Positions 5,137 to 12,798 of a DNA stretch of 12,798 nucleotides are shown here, one piece after another. Each line of letters opens with the position of its first letter. Position 1 is the first letter of the stretch. The notes below the pieces were generated by a model. The model saw only the letters and a list, made by a program, of their open reading frames with translations, was not told the origin of the DNA and did not search any database. The DNA is from an uncultured Lachnospiraceae bacterium (GTDB taxonomy: Bacteria > Bacillota > Clostridia > Lachnospirales > Lachnospiraceae): assembly GCA_910587085.1 (NCBI GenBank), contig CAJUMC010000078.1:1-12798 (forward strand), read 5' to 3'. The position numbers were made by a program, and so were the translations under genes.

Positions 5137-5517
5137 TCAGAAAATCTCGTCCATGTCAAACACAAACTCCATGTCTCCGTCCTTGCCTTTCGGCAGGAAG
5201 GTCTTGTACGCGACCAGAGCGCCCTCCGCGTCGATCAGGCCCATCTCGCTGATCTGCTCGTCCGCCAGCTCAGACTTCCCCAGGCGCACGCTGTAGCGTC
5301 CCGTGGTCGTCTCCGGGTAGGTATGGCCGTCGATGTCCTTAACCAGCAGTTCCGCCCGCAGAGACACCTCCTCCCCCGTTGTTGCGATTACCGCGCCGGC
5401 CTCATCCACTCCGCCGCTGCCAAACGCCATCTGTGTGATTGCCGGCAGGCTGATGTCTCCGGCGTGCGCCTTACAGAGCTTTTCGCGTCCTGTTTTTGTG
5501 ATTACTCCCTGTGCCAT
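5137..5517 (-). CDS. Tail-collar-type fibre protein
   Basis: A 126-residue protein from the ATG at 5517, preceded by AAGGAAGG. An open extension 37 residues upstream lacks such a site and looks non-coding. The N-terminus (GVITKTGREKLCKAHAGD, then LPAITQMAFGSGGVDEAG) matches the N-terminal part of phage tail-collar fibre proteins (Pfam DUF3751/Phage_tail_collar type), and ISEMGLIDAEGALVAYKTF with the acidic end FDMDEIF is the usual end of that domain. Full-length relatives often continue into a long fibre, but here the protein ends after the domain. It may act as a small adaptor between baseplate and the separate fibre encoded next. Confidence 0.75.
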   Translation of the reverse strand: MAQGVITKTGREKLCKAHAGDISLPAITQMAFGSGGVDEAGAVIATTGEEVSLRAELLVKDIDGHTYPETTTGRYSVRLGKSELADEQISEMGLIDAEGALVAYKTFLPKGKDGDMEFVFDMDEIF

Positions 5518-5739
5518 GCTGTATTCCTTCCTTTCTCCCGGCCGTGCCGGATGCTTTGTTCTGCCGGCGGCCGTCAGCTTCCCCTTCGTTGCCGCTTTGC
5601 CGGCCTTTTCTGTTTCTCTGCTCCTCAACCCTGACCATGGCAGCGCCCTTTTTCCTTTACAGTGTCACCGCGTCCCTTGCCTCCCCGGCACCGGCCACCG
5701 AACAACCTCTTCCGCCGCTGGCAGCGCCACCCGTTCCCC
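5518..5739. other. Gene-free GC-rich spacer between YmfQ-like and tail-collar genes
   Basis: About 220 bases without a supported gene. On the minus strand it is purine-rich and GC-rich, and an ATG at about 5639 opens a basic low-complexity frame (VRVEEQRNRKGRQSGNEGE) that runs into the next gene out of frame and matches nothing known. With the similar spacer at 4926-5136 it brackets the tail-collar gene. Confidence 0.45.
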
Positions 5740-6903
5740 TCACAGCTCCGCCGCATACCGCGCGGCATCCAACTTCCGGCTTCCATCCAACTGCCTGCTG
5801 CCATTCAGCGTTCCCCAAGCCTTTTCCACAATCAGCCCCACTTCCGCCTTCGCTGCCCCCGCGTTTCCGGCGCTGCCCGATACCCGCGCCGCGGCAGTCG
5901 GCAAACTCCCAGCGCAAGCCTCGCCCTTCACCGCCAGCCTGGCCCTGTTGCTTACAACCTCCGCCGCCCCGCCGCGCACTTTCACAGCCGTATCCGTCTC
6001 CGTTGAAGCTCTGGCAGCACCGAACAAATACAGCTGGCCCGCCGGGCGCAGCGTAAGCGCCGCTCCACCCCGTACGCCGAAGCCCACACCTGTATCAAGC
6101 GGCTGCCGTGCCCGCGACAAAAGCTGAAGCAACAGCGCCGCCGTATCCCCGGCCTCCCCACAAGTGCCGGCTGGCCGCCAGAAGATCTTACCTGCCACCT
6201 GCAGCGCCAGCGGATAAAAATCTAGGCTCTGCCCGGACAAGTAGCCGCTTAGAGGATATCTGCCGTCGAGTCGCGTCGCTCCGTCCAGCCGGTTCAGTGG
6301 GAGATTGGAGCGCGGCCAGAAATCCCCGCGCATTACAAGGCCCGCCGCACCAGTCACTTTCAACAAAAACCGGTCGCCGATATACTCATTAGCTTCAAAA
6401 ACCGTATGGGACTGCTTTATCCTCCGGATTGCACGGAGCGCTGCTCCCGCATCCAACGTTCCATCACCGATAAAAAAGACCCGGAACTGGTTCGGATGTT
6501 CCGGCACATACCCCTTCCATGGATCGAGAATATCCGATACATGAACCTCGAACCCGGTTACATTGCTGAGATAATTCTCCATGCAGTACGGCGTCATGGG
6601 CGCCCGGTCGTCTCTTTTCCGGCAGATTCGCCGGCGCCGTTCCTCGTAGGAAAGATTTTCACGCACCGGCAATCCCCATTTGATTTCATGGTACATCAGC
6701 CCCCATGTGGCTGTTTCCGGAAAGAACTGCGCCGGGAGATCCTCTACCATTTCTAGCGCCCTGTCATATTCAAGCCCCATCACCTGGTATATCCATTTAC
6801 CAACATAGGACTCGTCATAGAATCCATCCGACACATAGCTGAGCATCTTTCTGGCACTGTTACTTGTAGGGAAGTTCTCCAGATCAAATTTTTCCTTTTC
6901 CAT
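5740..6903 (-). CDS. YmfQ/XkdU-like baseplate protein with long C-terminal extension
   Basis: A 387-residue protein from the ATG at 6903 (AGGGGCGG upstream); a TTG at 6927 is less likely. Residues ~1-185 match the DUF2313/YmfQ domain (YVSDGFYDESYVGKWIYQVMG, LSYEERRRRICRKR, VTGFEVHV), which links the baseplate wedge to the fibres in Mu- and PBSX-type tails. Typical members end near 200 residues. Here ~200 more follow, GC-rich and alanine/glycine-rich, framed by LNRLDGATRLDGRYPLSGY (203-221) and LNGSRQLDGSRKLDAARY (near the end). These look like repeated LDG-type linker motifs that may dock fibre proteins. It follows the baseplate J stop by ten bases. Confidence 0.82.
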   Translation of the reverse strand: MEKEKFDLENFPTSNSARKMLSYVSDGFYDESYVGKWIYQVMGLEYDRALEMVEDLPAQFFPETATWGLMYHEIKWGLPVRENLSYEERRRRICRKRDDRAPMTPYCMENYLSNVTGFEVHVSDILDPWKGYVPEHPNQFRVFFIGDGTLDAGAALRAIRRIKQSHTVFEANEYIGDRFLLKVTGAAGLVMRGDFWPRSNLPLNRLDGATRLDGRYPLSGYLSGQSLDFYPLALQVAGKIFWRPAGTCGEAGDTAALLLQLLSRARQPLDTGVGFGVRGGAALTLRPAGQLYLFGAARASTETDTAVKVRGGAAEVVSNRARLAVKGEACAGSLPTAAARVSGSAGNAGAAKAEVGLIVEKAWGTLNGSRQLDGSRKLDAARYAAEL

Positions 6904-6913
6904 CAAACCGCCC

Positions 6914-8032
6914 CTAACTAAAATCAAGGGTACCCGTCTCCGGGTACTCTTCGCTTGCCAAGTTGATATTTTCCTCCGCTCCGTTCATCAGGAATTTCCC
7001 ATAGTCCGTCACGCCCGCAATACCCTTGATAACCGGCCGCACATCGTTGTACCGCAATATGCTCTGGTTCTTTGCAGAAACAAAAATAGCCTTGACCGCC
7101 GCCGAAAAATCTTTCTTGATCTGTTCGATGCTGGTTATCTCTTCATACAGCAGTCCGGTAATCTTGAAATTTACCTTTACTGTTGTAGCCGGCCCGCATA
7201 TCAGCTTAGCGCAGGCAGTAGGCAGAAGTCTTTTGCTCCTGTCCTCCGTAGATACAATATGGCTGTAAACCTCATGCACCAATTCCTCATTGGCAGGCTG
7301 ACCGTTGCCATCTATCAGCACCAGCTTTACCGTTCCCGGGCCCTCCGCTGCCGGAATCACGATGCAGTCTCCCGCCCCGGCCTCTTTCGCCCATCGGATA
7401 TAATCGCTGTCATTCCCCAGGTAGGTCAAGCTGTTATCGTACTCTGCCGCAATCCTGTCGTAGAAATCATCGTTACTTTCCCTCTCGGTTCCGCCTCTGA
7501 TCGGCTCCGGGTTGATAACCTCCGTCACGTTTTTATCCGGCTTTGCCATAAGGACTACCGTATTTGCCGCCACATTGGAGCCAGTGCCGCTTTCTACAGC
7601 TGATACATGGATAAGAATTGTTCCATCTTCCCCTATCTCAGCCTCTTTCTGGGAACTAAATTCTATGGACGGCCCTGTGTCCGTTGCCGGTGTGCAGAAA
7701 ACCGTTCCCGCCGCAATTACTGCCCCGGCTTTCCCGGTTACTTTTACCTTTCCAGATGCGCTCTCTGGCTGATGCCTTTCCAGATGCACCTGCTGGCCGT
7801 GCCGGTCCAGCCACTCATCCCATGCGTACTGAGGAAACGCAATCATCAGCGCCCTTACCATGTGGTAATTGATGAACTCGTCTTTTTCCAATGCTGCAGG
7901 CATGGTAAAATCAAATGGAAACCCGCCTGGCATATCATCAATATCTGCTGGCAGATTGTTCATCATCCGCTGGTGTATTTCCTCAGCACTGTTATTCTCA
8001 ATAAATTCCGGCCTTATAAATTCCGGCTGCAT
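6914..8032 (-). CDS. Baseplate J-like protein (XkdT family)
   Basis: A 372-residue protein of normal family length. It matches the Baseplate_J family (PF04865): GKVKVTGKAGAVIAAGTVF at 94-112, the family-typical IRGGTERESNDDFYDRI at 178-194, YIRWAKEAGAGDCIVIP at 211-227, and a C-terminal VTDYGKFLMNG...NINL block near 341-358. It forms the baseplate wedge around the hub in contractile tails. The ATG at 8032 has GGAGGTGAGAAAGG upstream. It sits between the gp25-like and YmfQ genes, the conserved xkdS-xkdT-xkdU order. Confidence 0.9.
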   Translation of the reverse strand: MQPEFIRPEFIENNSAEEIHQRMMNNLPADIDDMPGGFPFDFTMPAALEKDEFINYHMVRALMIAFPQYAWDEWLDRHGQQVHLERHQPESASGKVKVTGKAGAVIAAGTVFCTPATDTGPSIEFSSQKEAEIGEDGTILIHVSAVESGTGSNVAANTVVLMAKPDKNVTEVINPEPIRGGTERESNDDFYDRIAAEYDNSLTYLGNDSDYIRWAKEAGAGDCIVIPAAEGPGTVKLVLIDGNGQPANEELVHEVYSHIVSTEDRSKRLLPTACAKLICGPATTVKVNFKITGLLYEEITSIEQIKKDFSAAVKAIFVSAKNQSILRYNDVRPVIKGIAGVTDYGKFLMNGAEENINLASEEYPETGTLDFS

Positions 8033-8046
8033 CCTTTCTCACCTCC

Positions 8047-8484
8047 TTAAATCGTAATCGTGATCTCTTCATCCCAGCCTATGCCCTTTACCTTGAATCT
8101 GCAGTGCATATTGTCGCCGTCCCAGGAGAAAACAAAATCCCGGACCTCTTCCGTCCGGGGATTCACCATAATTGCATCTGTGATTGTTCTCTGTACCATA
8201 GACTCAACAGTCTTTTCATCGTCATTATCCAGGACACGTTCCATTTCGGTGCCGATAGAATCCGGATATGCAAGACAGCGGTACCTCTCCGTCTGTGCAA
8301 TCTTGAAACACCATATTGCGTATGCCTCCCTGCCATCACACTCTACCATCCGGTTTGCCCCGTCCCTTACAAAATCCCCCGCTGCCGGGTCCCATCTGAC
8401 ACTGCGCTTATACTGCGTGTCATACCCCATATCTTCGGGGATAAACTCCGGTACTTCCACTACCGGAAATAGCGGTTGTGACAT
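8047..8484 (-). CDS. DUF2634 (XkdS-like, gp25-related) baseplate wedge protein
   Basis: A 145-residue protein. The start FPVVEVPEFIPEDM, the middle GREAYAIWCFKIAQTERYRCLAYP and the end NMHCRFKVKGIGWDEEITITI agree with DUF2634/XkdS, a gp25-like wedge component that joins baseplate and sheath in contractile tails. The ATG at 8484 follows GGCGAGG. It lies 14 bases before the baseplate J gene, as in PBSX-like operons. No catalytic function is expected despite the lysozyme-like label sometimes given to this group. Confidence 0.85.
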   Translation of the reverse strand: MSQPLFPVVEVPEFIPEDMGYDTQYKRSVRWDPAAGDFVRDGANRMVECDGREAYAIWCFKIAQTERYRCLAYPDSIGTEMERVLDNDDEKTVESMVQRTITDAIMVNPRTEEVRDFVFSWDGDNMHCRFKVKGIGWDEEITITI

Positions 8485-8498
8485 TTCGCCTCGCCCCC

Positions 8499-8882
8499 TT
8501 ATGATTTTTCAATAACATCCACGACTACCGCCTCACTTTGCACCCAGGCCACCAGAACACGATCCCCCGCTTTCAGCTTTGGCATAGGCACATCATGGCT
8601 GTGCGGCGGAACCCCGGAGGGGCTGCTGTGTATATGCTTATCCTCCTGCAGATGCCCGGTCCAGCTGGATTCTGATGTAGCCAGGGTATATCCGTTGACC
8701 GACCTGCAGACTGAGTAATCTCCTTTTGGTATCGGAACCGGAAAAGTATTCGTAACCAGGCTGTAATTCGCCTGTATCTCTCCAAAATCCAATACCAAAG
8801 GGGACTCGTTTTCTCTTTTCATCCTCTGGCTCAAAACCGCCGCCAGCCTGCTTGTGCCAGGATGCCCGTCAAATCCTTCCAT
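8499..8882 (-). CDS. DUF2577 (XkdR-like) baseplate protein
   Basis: A 127-residue protein from the ATG at 8882, which has AGAGGTGG about six bases upstream. A GTG three codons earlier (8891) has no room for a ribosome binding site. The central LVLDFGEIQANYSLVTNTF and the C-terminal SHDVPMPKLKAGDRVLVAWV are the signature of DUF2577, encoded between the hub and gp25-like genes in PBSX-type tails. The histidine-rich segment HIHSSPSGVPPHSHD (about 83-97) just before the β-barrel-like end recalls metal-binding loops in phage spike proteins, so a spike role is possible but not shown. Confidence 0.82.
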   Translation of the reverse strand: MEGFDGHPGTSRLAAVLSQRMKRENESPLVLDFGEIQANYSLVTNTFPVPIPKGDYSVCRSVNGYTLATSESSWTGHLQEDKHIHSSPSGVPPHSHDVPMPKLKAGDRVLVAWVQSEAVVVDVIEKS

Positions 8883-8893
8883 CTTTGCCACCT

Positions 8894-10141
8894 CTAATCA
8901 AATGTTCCATCATCTACCCATCCGTACACATTGCTGGAACTGTCCGTATGGATCAGATGCCACGGATGTGCTTTCCCGGAACCGTTCTTAATCGTGATTT
9001 TCGCCTTTCCGGCTCTCGCACTGTACCCTTTTGCCCCCGGATAGCTGCTGACATAATGGGTACCGCCGTGGAAATTCACAATATCGCCTACGTTGTATTC
9101 CTTTTTAGTATCACCGCCGCTCTTACTGCTCTTCTTTTCCGGCTCCGCATACTCCAGTTCCATCGTCATGCTGCAGACATCCGCATCATGCTGTATGCCC
9201 TTCACATAATAGTAGTCCGAAACAAACTTACTCATAATATAGACAAGATCGCCTTTGCGGATAAATGGAACATCCGGACTCTGCACCGTCATTTCCTTTT
9301 CAATCTTGCCCTCTCCGTCAAGTATCTCCTGAGCCGCAGATTTTGCATCGGCCAGCGTCTCGTCTGAACCCCTAGTGTAAATCCTCTGCCGTATTCCATA
9401 TTTTGTCTCGCCATTCAGTGTTGCGTCCACGCTGCGCTTGCCATCATCGTCTGCCTGCCCTACTACCTTTACTCTTGTGATAAGGCTCGCCGTGCTGATT
9501 GACTGGCTGAAAGATTTGGTGTTATCCACCTTGAATACATACACCGTTTTGTTGCTGCCCCTGGGAATTACGCTGGTGTAACCTTTTGCCGCCCTCACAA
9601 TGCACTTTTCCTCGCCTTTTTTAACCGCATCATCCAGCTGCTCCAGTATGATATCTGACAGATACTTGTTATTATGCACCGTTTTTCCGTGGGAGGCATT
9701 AGGCCCTTTGTACTCCCCCTGTGGTATCTCCCAATCATCAAAAATGCCCTGGAGCGCCGACTTTGTTCCTGTGCCGGATGGATAGTATCTGTTATCCTGG
9801 CTTTTCTGCAGCTTATACAACTCGTCATAGCAGGTACATTTCAGATTATTCCCGCTGTTCTTCTCCACCGGATTCCATGTTTCCACATATCCCCTTGCTA
9901 CTTCCTCATTCAGAGAACCGCCGTCAGATGCAAAGATACCAACAAGACACCCCGGTTTGATGATGCTTGACAGGTATCCCTTTGATGTCTTGTCATTCCT
10001 CGAAGTGAAAGAAGAACGCACCGAAATCTCGCTGTCGTTTTCTTCCCACCCCAGGTTTTGGATATAGTCCTGGATATTGTACTGCTTGCCGCTTTCATCC
10101 ATCACCACGACACGGTATTTGATTTTTGATAAATCAATCAC
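8894..10141 (-). CDS. XkdQ-like baseplate hub protein with C-terminal SH3-like domain
   Basis: A 415-residue protein starting at GTG 10141, with AGGAGGCGACA directly upstream. Residues ~1-330 resemble XkdQ/YqbQ and late control gene D (gp27-like) hub proteins: an N-terminal IKYRVVVMDESGKQYNIQDYIQ, then CTCYDELYKLQKSQDNRYYP, and later KGDLVYIMSKFVSDYYYVKGIQHD. After a lysine- and serine-rich linker (EPEKKSSKSGGDTKKEY), residues ~347-415 form an SH3-like module (VGDIVNFHGGTHYVSS ... WHLIHTDSSSNVYGWV) of the kind usually found in clostridial endolysins and wall hydrolases. It may hold the hub to the cell wall during injection. The hub role is from family and position; wall binding is inferred. 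Confidence 0.85.
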   Translation of the reverse strand: MIDLSKIKYRVVVMDESGKQYNIQDYIQNLGWEENDSEISVRSSFTSRNDKTSKGYLSSIIKPGCLVGIFASDGGSLNEEVARGYVETWNPVEKNSGNNLKCTCYDELYKLQKSQDNRYYPSGTGTKSALQGIFDDWEIPQGEYKGPNASHGKTVHNNKYLSDIILEQLDDAVKKGEEKCIVRAAKGYTSVIPRGSNKTVYVFKVDNTKSFSQSISTASLITRVKVVGQADDDGKRSVDATLNGETKYGIRQRIYTRGSDETLADAKSAAQEILDGEGKIEKEMTVQSPDVPFIRKGDLVYIMSKFVSDYYYVKGIQHDADVCSMTMELEYAEPEKKSSKSGGDTKKEYNVGDIVNFHGGTHYVSSYPGAKGYSARAGKAKITIKNGSGKAHPWHLIHTDSSSNVYGWVDDGTFD

Positions 10142-10150
10142 TGTCGCCTC

Positions 10151-10846
10151 CTATCCCGGTATTGTCAGAACTTCTCCGGGCCATATCCAGTGACCGTGAT
10201 CGGAACTCGACTTACCGTGTTTCTTTGCCTCGGCCTCTATGGTTCCGGCATTGGCATCATAGATTTGAGTCCATTTACTGCCGCTGCCTAACTTTTTTGA
10301 GGCTATTCCCCACAACGTATCTCCACTCACAACCGTGTAAGTGCTGCCGCCCCCGGATGATGAACCACCGGAATCATTCCTCGGCTTTGTCTTTTTCACG
10401 AATTTGGCAATTTTCAGCTCGTCAGTGGTGTATATCTGCAGGGGCTTTTTCTGCACGAATGTAATGGAATACTCTACATTTCCATAAGCGCCTACCGGTC
10501 TTGGCTGAAATGAAGAAATCGTGACATCCACGTTTATCCACGTTTCCGTCACAATCAGATTCAGCACTGTTTCATTCTTCATGAAATTATTTAGGATTTT
10601 CACGCACTCATTCGGTTCTTTCCAGCTGTTCTTCTTAACGATTGGCTCATTCCTTTTGGATTCCCCAAAAAAGACGCCATCCCATGTGAACTCTGCCACA
10701 TCCGTTCCTTTTGGCACCTTGACGGTACCCTGGGATATGATGTCAAAACTCTGGTACTTCGCACCATACTTTCCCTGCACTTTCTCCGGTAATGCCGGAA
10801 ATGTAAACTTTGAACCGTTCCCGGCAGGAATCAATTTTATATTCAT
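10151..10846 (-). CDS. LysM-containing tail tube/baseplate protein (XkdP-like)
   Basis: A 231-residue protein. The first ~150 residues (FTFPALPEKVQGKYGAKYQ, AEFTWDGVFFG, VNVDVTISSFQPRPVGAYG-type strands) form the tail-tube-end domain of XkdP-like proteins. A glycine/serine linker (SGGSSSGGGS, ~157-167) leads to a LysM domain at ~169-231 (YTVVSGDTLWGIASKKLG to WPGEVLTIPG), which binds peptidoglycan or packs against the hub. The ATG at 10846 has AAAGGAGG upstream, lying inside the end of the tape measure gene three bases away. It sits between tape measure and hub genes, as expected. Family match is strong. Confidence 0.88.
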   Translation of the reverse strand: MNIKLIPAGNGSKFTFPALPEKVQGKYGAKYQSFDIISQGTVKVPKGTDVAEFTWDGVFFGESKRNEPIVKKNSWKEPNECVKILNNFMKNETVLNLIVTETWINVDVTISSFQPRPVGAYGNVEYSITFVQKKPLQIYTTDELKIAKFVKKTKPRNDSGGSSSGGGSTYTVVSGDTLWGIASKKLGSGSKWTQIYDANAGTIEAEAKKHGKSSSDHGHWIWPGEVLTIPG

Positions 10847-10849
10847 AGT

Positions 10850-12798
10850 CTACGCCTCCTTTAATGGCATATTAGAGAATACCTCTTCCAGTTTTCCGGC
10901 AATCTCGCCACCCAGTTCGTCAGCCATTTCTTTTAAGTGCTTTCTGATTACCTGCATAATATCCTCTTCGCTCTGTCCGTCTCCACCATGAATGACAAAC
11001 TCTGGTGCCATACTCACGCTTACCTGTACCGGGGAACTTCCTAAGCTGCTTTCCCTTTCTGCTGGTACAGGTTCATACATCCATGCTGTTTCTCCGTCAT
11101 ATTTGCCCTCTGTGGTTTCGTTATAGGCTATGGGAGCGTTTCTGTTGATGTCACCGAATAAATTATAATCTGTGGCATTATCGCGGGGAATAGAGCCTCC
11201 TACATAACCTCCCGCCGCATAAGCGGATATTCCCAGCGCCGCCCCCGCCTGCTCGTATAATTCCACCGCTCTGGCCCGTCTGCTCGGATTTGTAGGGATG
11301 ACAAACTCGCCATACCCTTCCTCTGCCAGCCACGAAAGCCGGGGGCCTCCGCTGACAAAACCTCCCGCCGCATAGCCGTTTAGACTTTTTTCTGTTGCGG
11401 TTGGCAAAAGCCCCGTTGCAGCAATATGGTAATCCGGCGTCACACGAATCACCGGCCGGATCGCAAACGGATCGGTTGTTGCCGTATTTAACGCTGCCTG
11501 CAAATCCTCCCGAAGCAGGGAAGCCCCGGACAGCAGGCTTGCCCCCGCTCCTTTCGTCAGCGCTTCACCGCAGGCCGTCCCCGCCTCCATCCATTCCGTC
11601 GCCAGCTGTTCACAATACTCAGCCTGGAAGCTCCCCGCGCCGGCGTAATCCGGGGAATTTTTCATATATGTCATAAGCTGCAGCGCGGCAGCCATATCCG
11701 GCGTTGTTTCCAGCCCTTGATAAATATCCTCTGCAAAATGCCGTTTTGCCGTATCCTGGTCCCGTTCGGAAACCCCTTTCAAAACGGAATCCGCTGACTT
11801 CCAGCCCTGGTAAAATTTCCAGTCCGCATCCGATGCCAGCAGCTCTCCGGAATCCGCCAGGTGCCCCGTCAACCGGTCGAACGCGGCGAGGGAATAGTTC
11901 TCCCAGTCCAGATACTCCAGGATTTCATTGACATCCGGCAGGCTGTCGCGAAAATTCTGCGCAAACTGCTCCTTTGCTCCCTTCGGCACGGCAAGCGCTG
12001 TCTGAATCAGATCCTGATAGATTGTCTCAAAGTCCGGGGCGTTGGACGCCGCAAGACGTTCCAGGCCGAACCATTTCATCACCTCTTCCTGCGTCCAGCT
12101 GTTTGCATCCGGATTTACGAGCAGCGCGCGGTTCAATGCCTGCCCCAGCTTTTCCGCCATGGTTCCTTCCAGATTCGGCAAAATTCCGGACAATTCTGAA
12201 TTCCAGGCTGTCGCAATGCTTTCCAGGCTAAAGCTGCTTACCCTTGTATTCAGGCCATTGATCTGTATATAGTATTTCTCCGTGGCCTCGTCGGTCTGCC
12301 GCTGGATTTCTTCCAGTATCCGCTGATACTCTTCCTCTGAAATCAGTTTTTTGTCAAATCTCAGTTTTGCATCGTTTTTCTGCAAATTCAAGTTGGTAAG
12401 TGTCAGCGTCAAAGCGTGCTCATATTGCTCCGATGCCGAAGCCGCATTGGTACGAAGCGCTTCCTGCATGGCATTGAAACTATCTATATCCAAAGCAGCC
12501 CCATTGTACTTAATCCCCAGGGCCTGCATTTCCGCATCTGTTTTCGCCTCCGTCAGCTGTTTTGTAATTTCAGTAATCTGGTTCTGCAGGTTTTCCAGTT
12601 CCGCTGCCTCGTCCAGTGTAATAACACTGTCCTCCAGAGCAATATTCATAGAATCTGTCAGCTGGGTACCCAAATCCTCAATCTGGCTCTTCAACCCGCC
12701 ATAGTAGTTATCCAGACCGGTAGTATCCGCCTCCCCTCCTGCCAGAAGTTTCAGCGCAACCGTGGCCTGGTAATGGTTATCGTCAATAAATGTCTGAC
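10850..12798 (-). CDS. Tail tape measure protein, C-terminal part (5' end outside window)
   Basis: The frame stays open to the window edge, beyond a TTG at 12694, so the gene is cut and only its last ~649 codons are present. The N-terminal part shown is a long, mostly helical, coiled-coil-rich region (LENLQNQITEITKQLTEAKTD; KKLISEEEYQRILEEIQ). The C-terminal third holds the glycine motifs typical of tape measure ends: YAAGGFVSGGPRLSWLAEEG, then GEFVIPTNPSRRARAVELY, then YAAGGYVGG. The protein sets tail length and occupies the tube lumen before ejection. It precedes the LysM tube gene as in PBSX. The last residues (KHLKEMADELGGEIAGKLEEVF) are again helical. Confidence 0.88.
   Translation of the reverse strand, partial: QTFIDDNHYQATVALKLLAGGEADTTGLDNYYGGLKSQIEDLGTQLTDSMNIALEDSVITLDEAAELENLQNQITEITKQLTEAKTDAEMQALGIKYNGAALDIDSFNAMQEALRTNAASASEQYEHALTLTLTNLNLQKNDAKLRFDKKLISEEEYQRILEEIQRQTDEATEKYYIQINGLNTRVSSFSLESIATAWNSELSGILPNLEGTMAEKLGQALNRALLVNPDANSWTQEEVMKWFGLERLAASNAPDFETIYQDLIQTALAVPKGAKEQFAQNFRDSLPDVNEILEYLDWENYSLAAFDRLTGHLADSGELLASDADWKFYQGWKSADSVLKGVSERDQDTAKRHFAEDIYQGLETTPDMAAALQLMTYMKNSPDYAGAGSFQAEYCEQLATEWMEAGTACGEALTKGAGASLLSGASLLREDLQAALNTATTDPFAIRPVIRVTPDYHIAATGLLPTATEKSLNGYAAGGFVSGGPRLSWLAEEGYGEFVIPTNPSRRARAVELYEQAGAALGISAYAAGGYVGGSIPRDNATDYNLFGDINRNAPIAYNETTEGKYDGETAWMYEPVPAERESSLGSSPVQVSVSMAPEFVIHGGDGQSEEDIMQVIRKHLKEMADELGGEIAGKLEEVFSNMPLKEA
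11208..11374. repeat. Repeat encoding YAAGG in the tape measure protein
   Basis: The 14 bases CCTCCCGCCGCATA occur at 11208-11221 and 11361-11374. They encode two copies of the YAAGG turn that bracket the GPRLSWLAEEG...EFVIP segment. Such paired glycine motifs are a recognised mark of tape measure C-termini and are probably functional, not a mobile repeat. Confidence 0.7.

Noticed and set aside
4386..5252. Long plus-strand open frame (288 codons) opposite fibre and collar genes
   Set aside because: Arginine/proline/cysteine-rich translation typical of antisense to GC-rich coding DNA; it spans two real minus-strand genes and a spacer and has no family match.
5333..6127. Long plus-strand open frame (264 codons) opposite the YmfQ-like C-terminus
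   Set aside because: Low-complexity proline/serine/alanine translation, opposite a minus-strand gene with good start, ribosome binding site and operon position.

Overview
The window is the distal part of the late region of a contractile-tailed (myovirus-like) prophage, or of a tail-derived particle of the PBSX kind, from a Gram-positive host. Nearly all protein genes lie on the minus strand, so transcription runs from base 12798 towards base 1. Strong AGGAGG-type ribosome binding sites, tight gene packing, PBSX (xkd)-type tail gene order and an NlpC/P60-type endolysin point to a Firmicute, most likely a gut clostridium of the Lachnospiraceae type. That placement comes from gene style, not from a marker gene.

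Layout in transcription order: C-terminal part of the tape measure protein (12798-10850, cut by the window edge); LysM tail-tube/baseplate protein (10846-10151); XkdQ-like hub protein with a fused C-terminal SH3-like domain (10141-8894); DUF2577/XkdR-like (8882-8499); DUF2634/XkdS, gp25-like wedge protein (8484-8047); baseplate J/XkdT (8032-6914); YmfQ/XkdU with a long added C-terminal domain (6903-5740); tail-collar-type protein (5517-5137); tail fibre with an AT-rich tip (4925-3258). These genes build the tube end, hub, wedge and fibre of the baseplate.

Between the fibre gene and the lysis genes (2815-3257) is a compact locus with all the parts of a type I toxin-antitoxin module. It has a 32-residue holin-like toxin (3136-3038, minus), its own promoter, a hairpin that buries the toxin Shine-Dalgarno sequence, and a convergent plus-strand promoter and terminator that would make an RNA of about 90 nt antisense to the toxin 3' end. 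The two promoters and the first ~30 nt of the two transcripts look like an inverted duplication of each other. This is the most interesting part of the window.

After a minus-strand terminator (2914-2887) comes the lysis module: NlpC/P60 endolysin with a peptidoglycan-binding domain (2814-2083), a coiled-coil membrane-anchored protein with an internal 34-residue duplication (2049-1630), a small membrane protein (1620-1348), a three-helix holin-like protein (1351-1013) and, unexpectedly for a late operon, a phage antirepressor with a KilAC/ANT domain (1020-235). A hairpin terminator follows at 181-214. No confident gene was found in 1-180. No tRNA, rRNA, CRISPR array, insertion sequence or att site was recognised.
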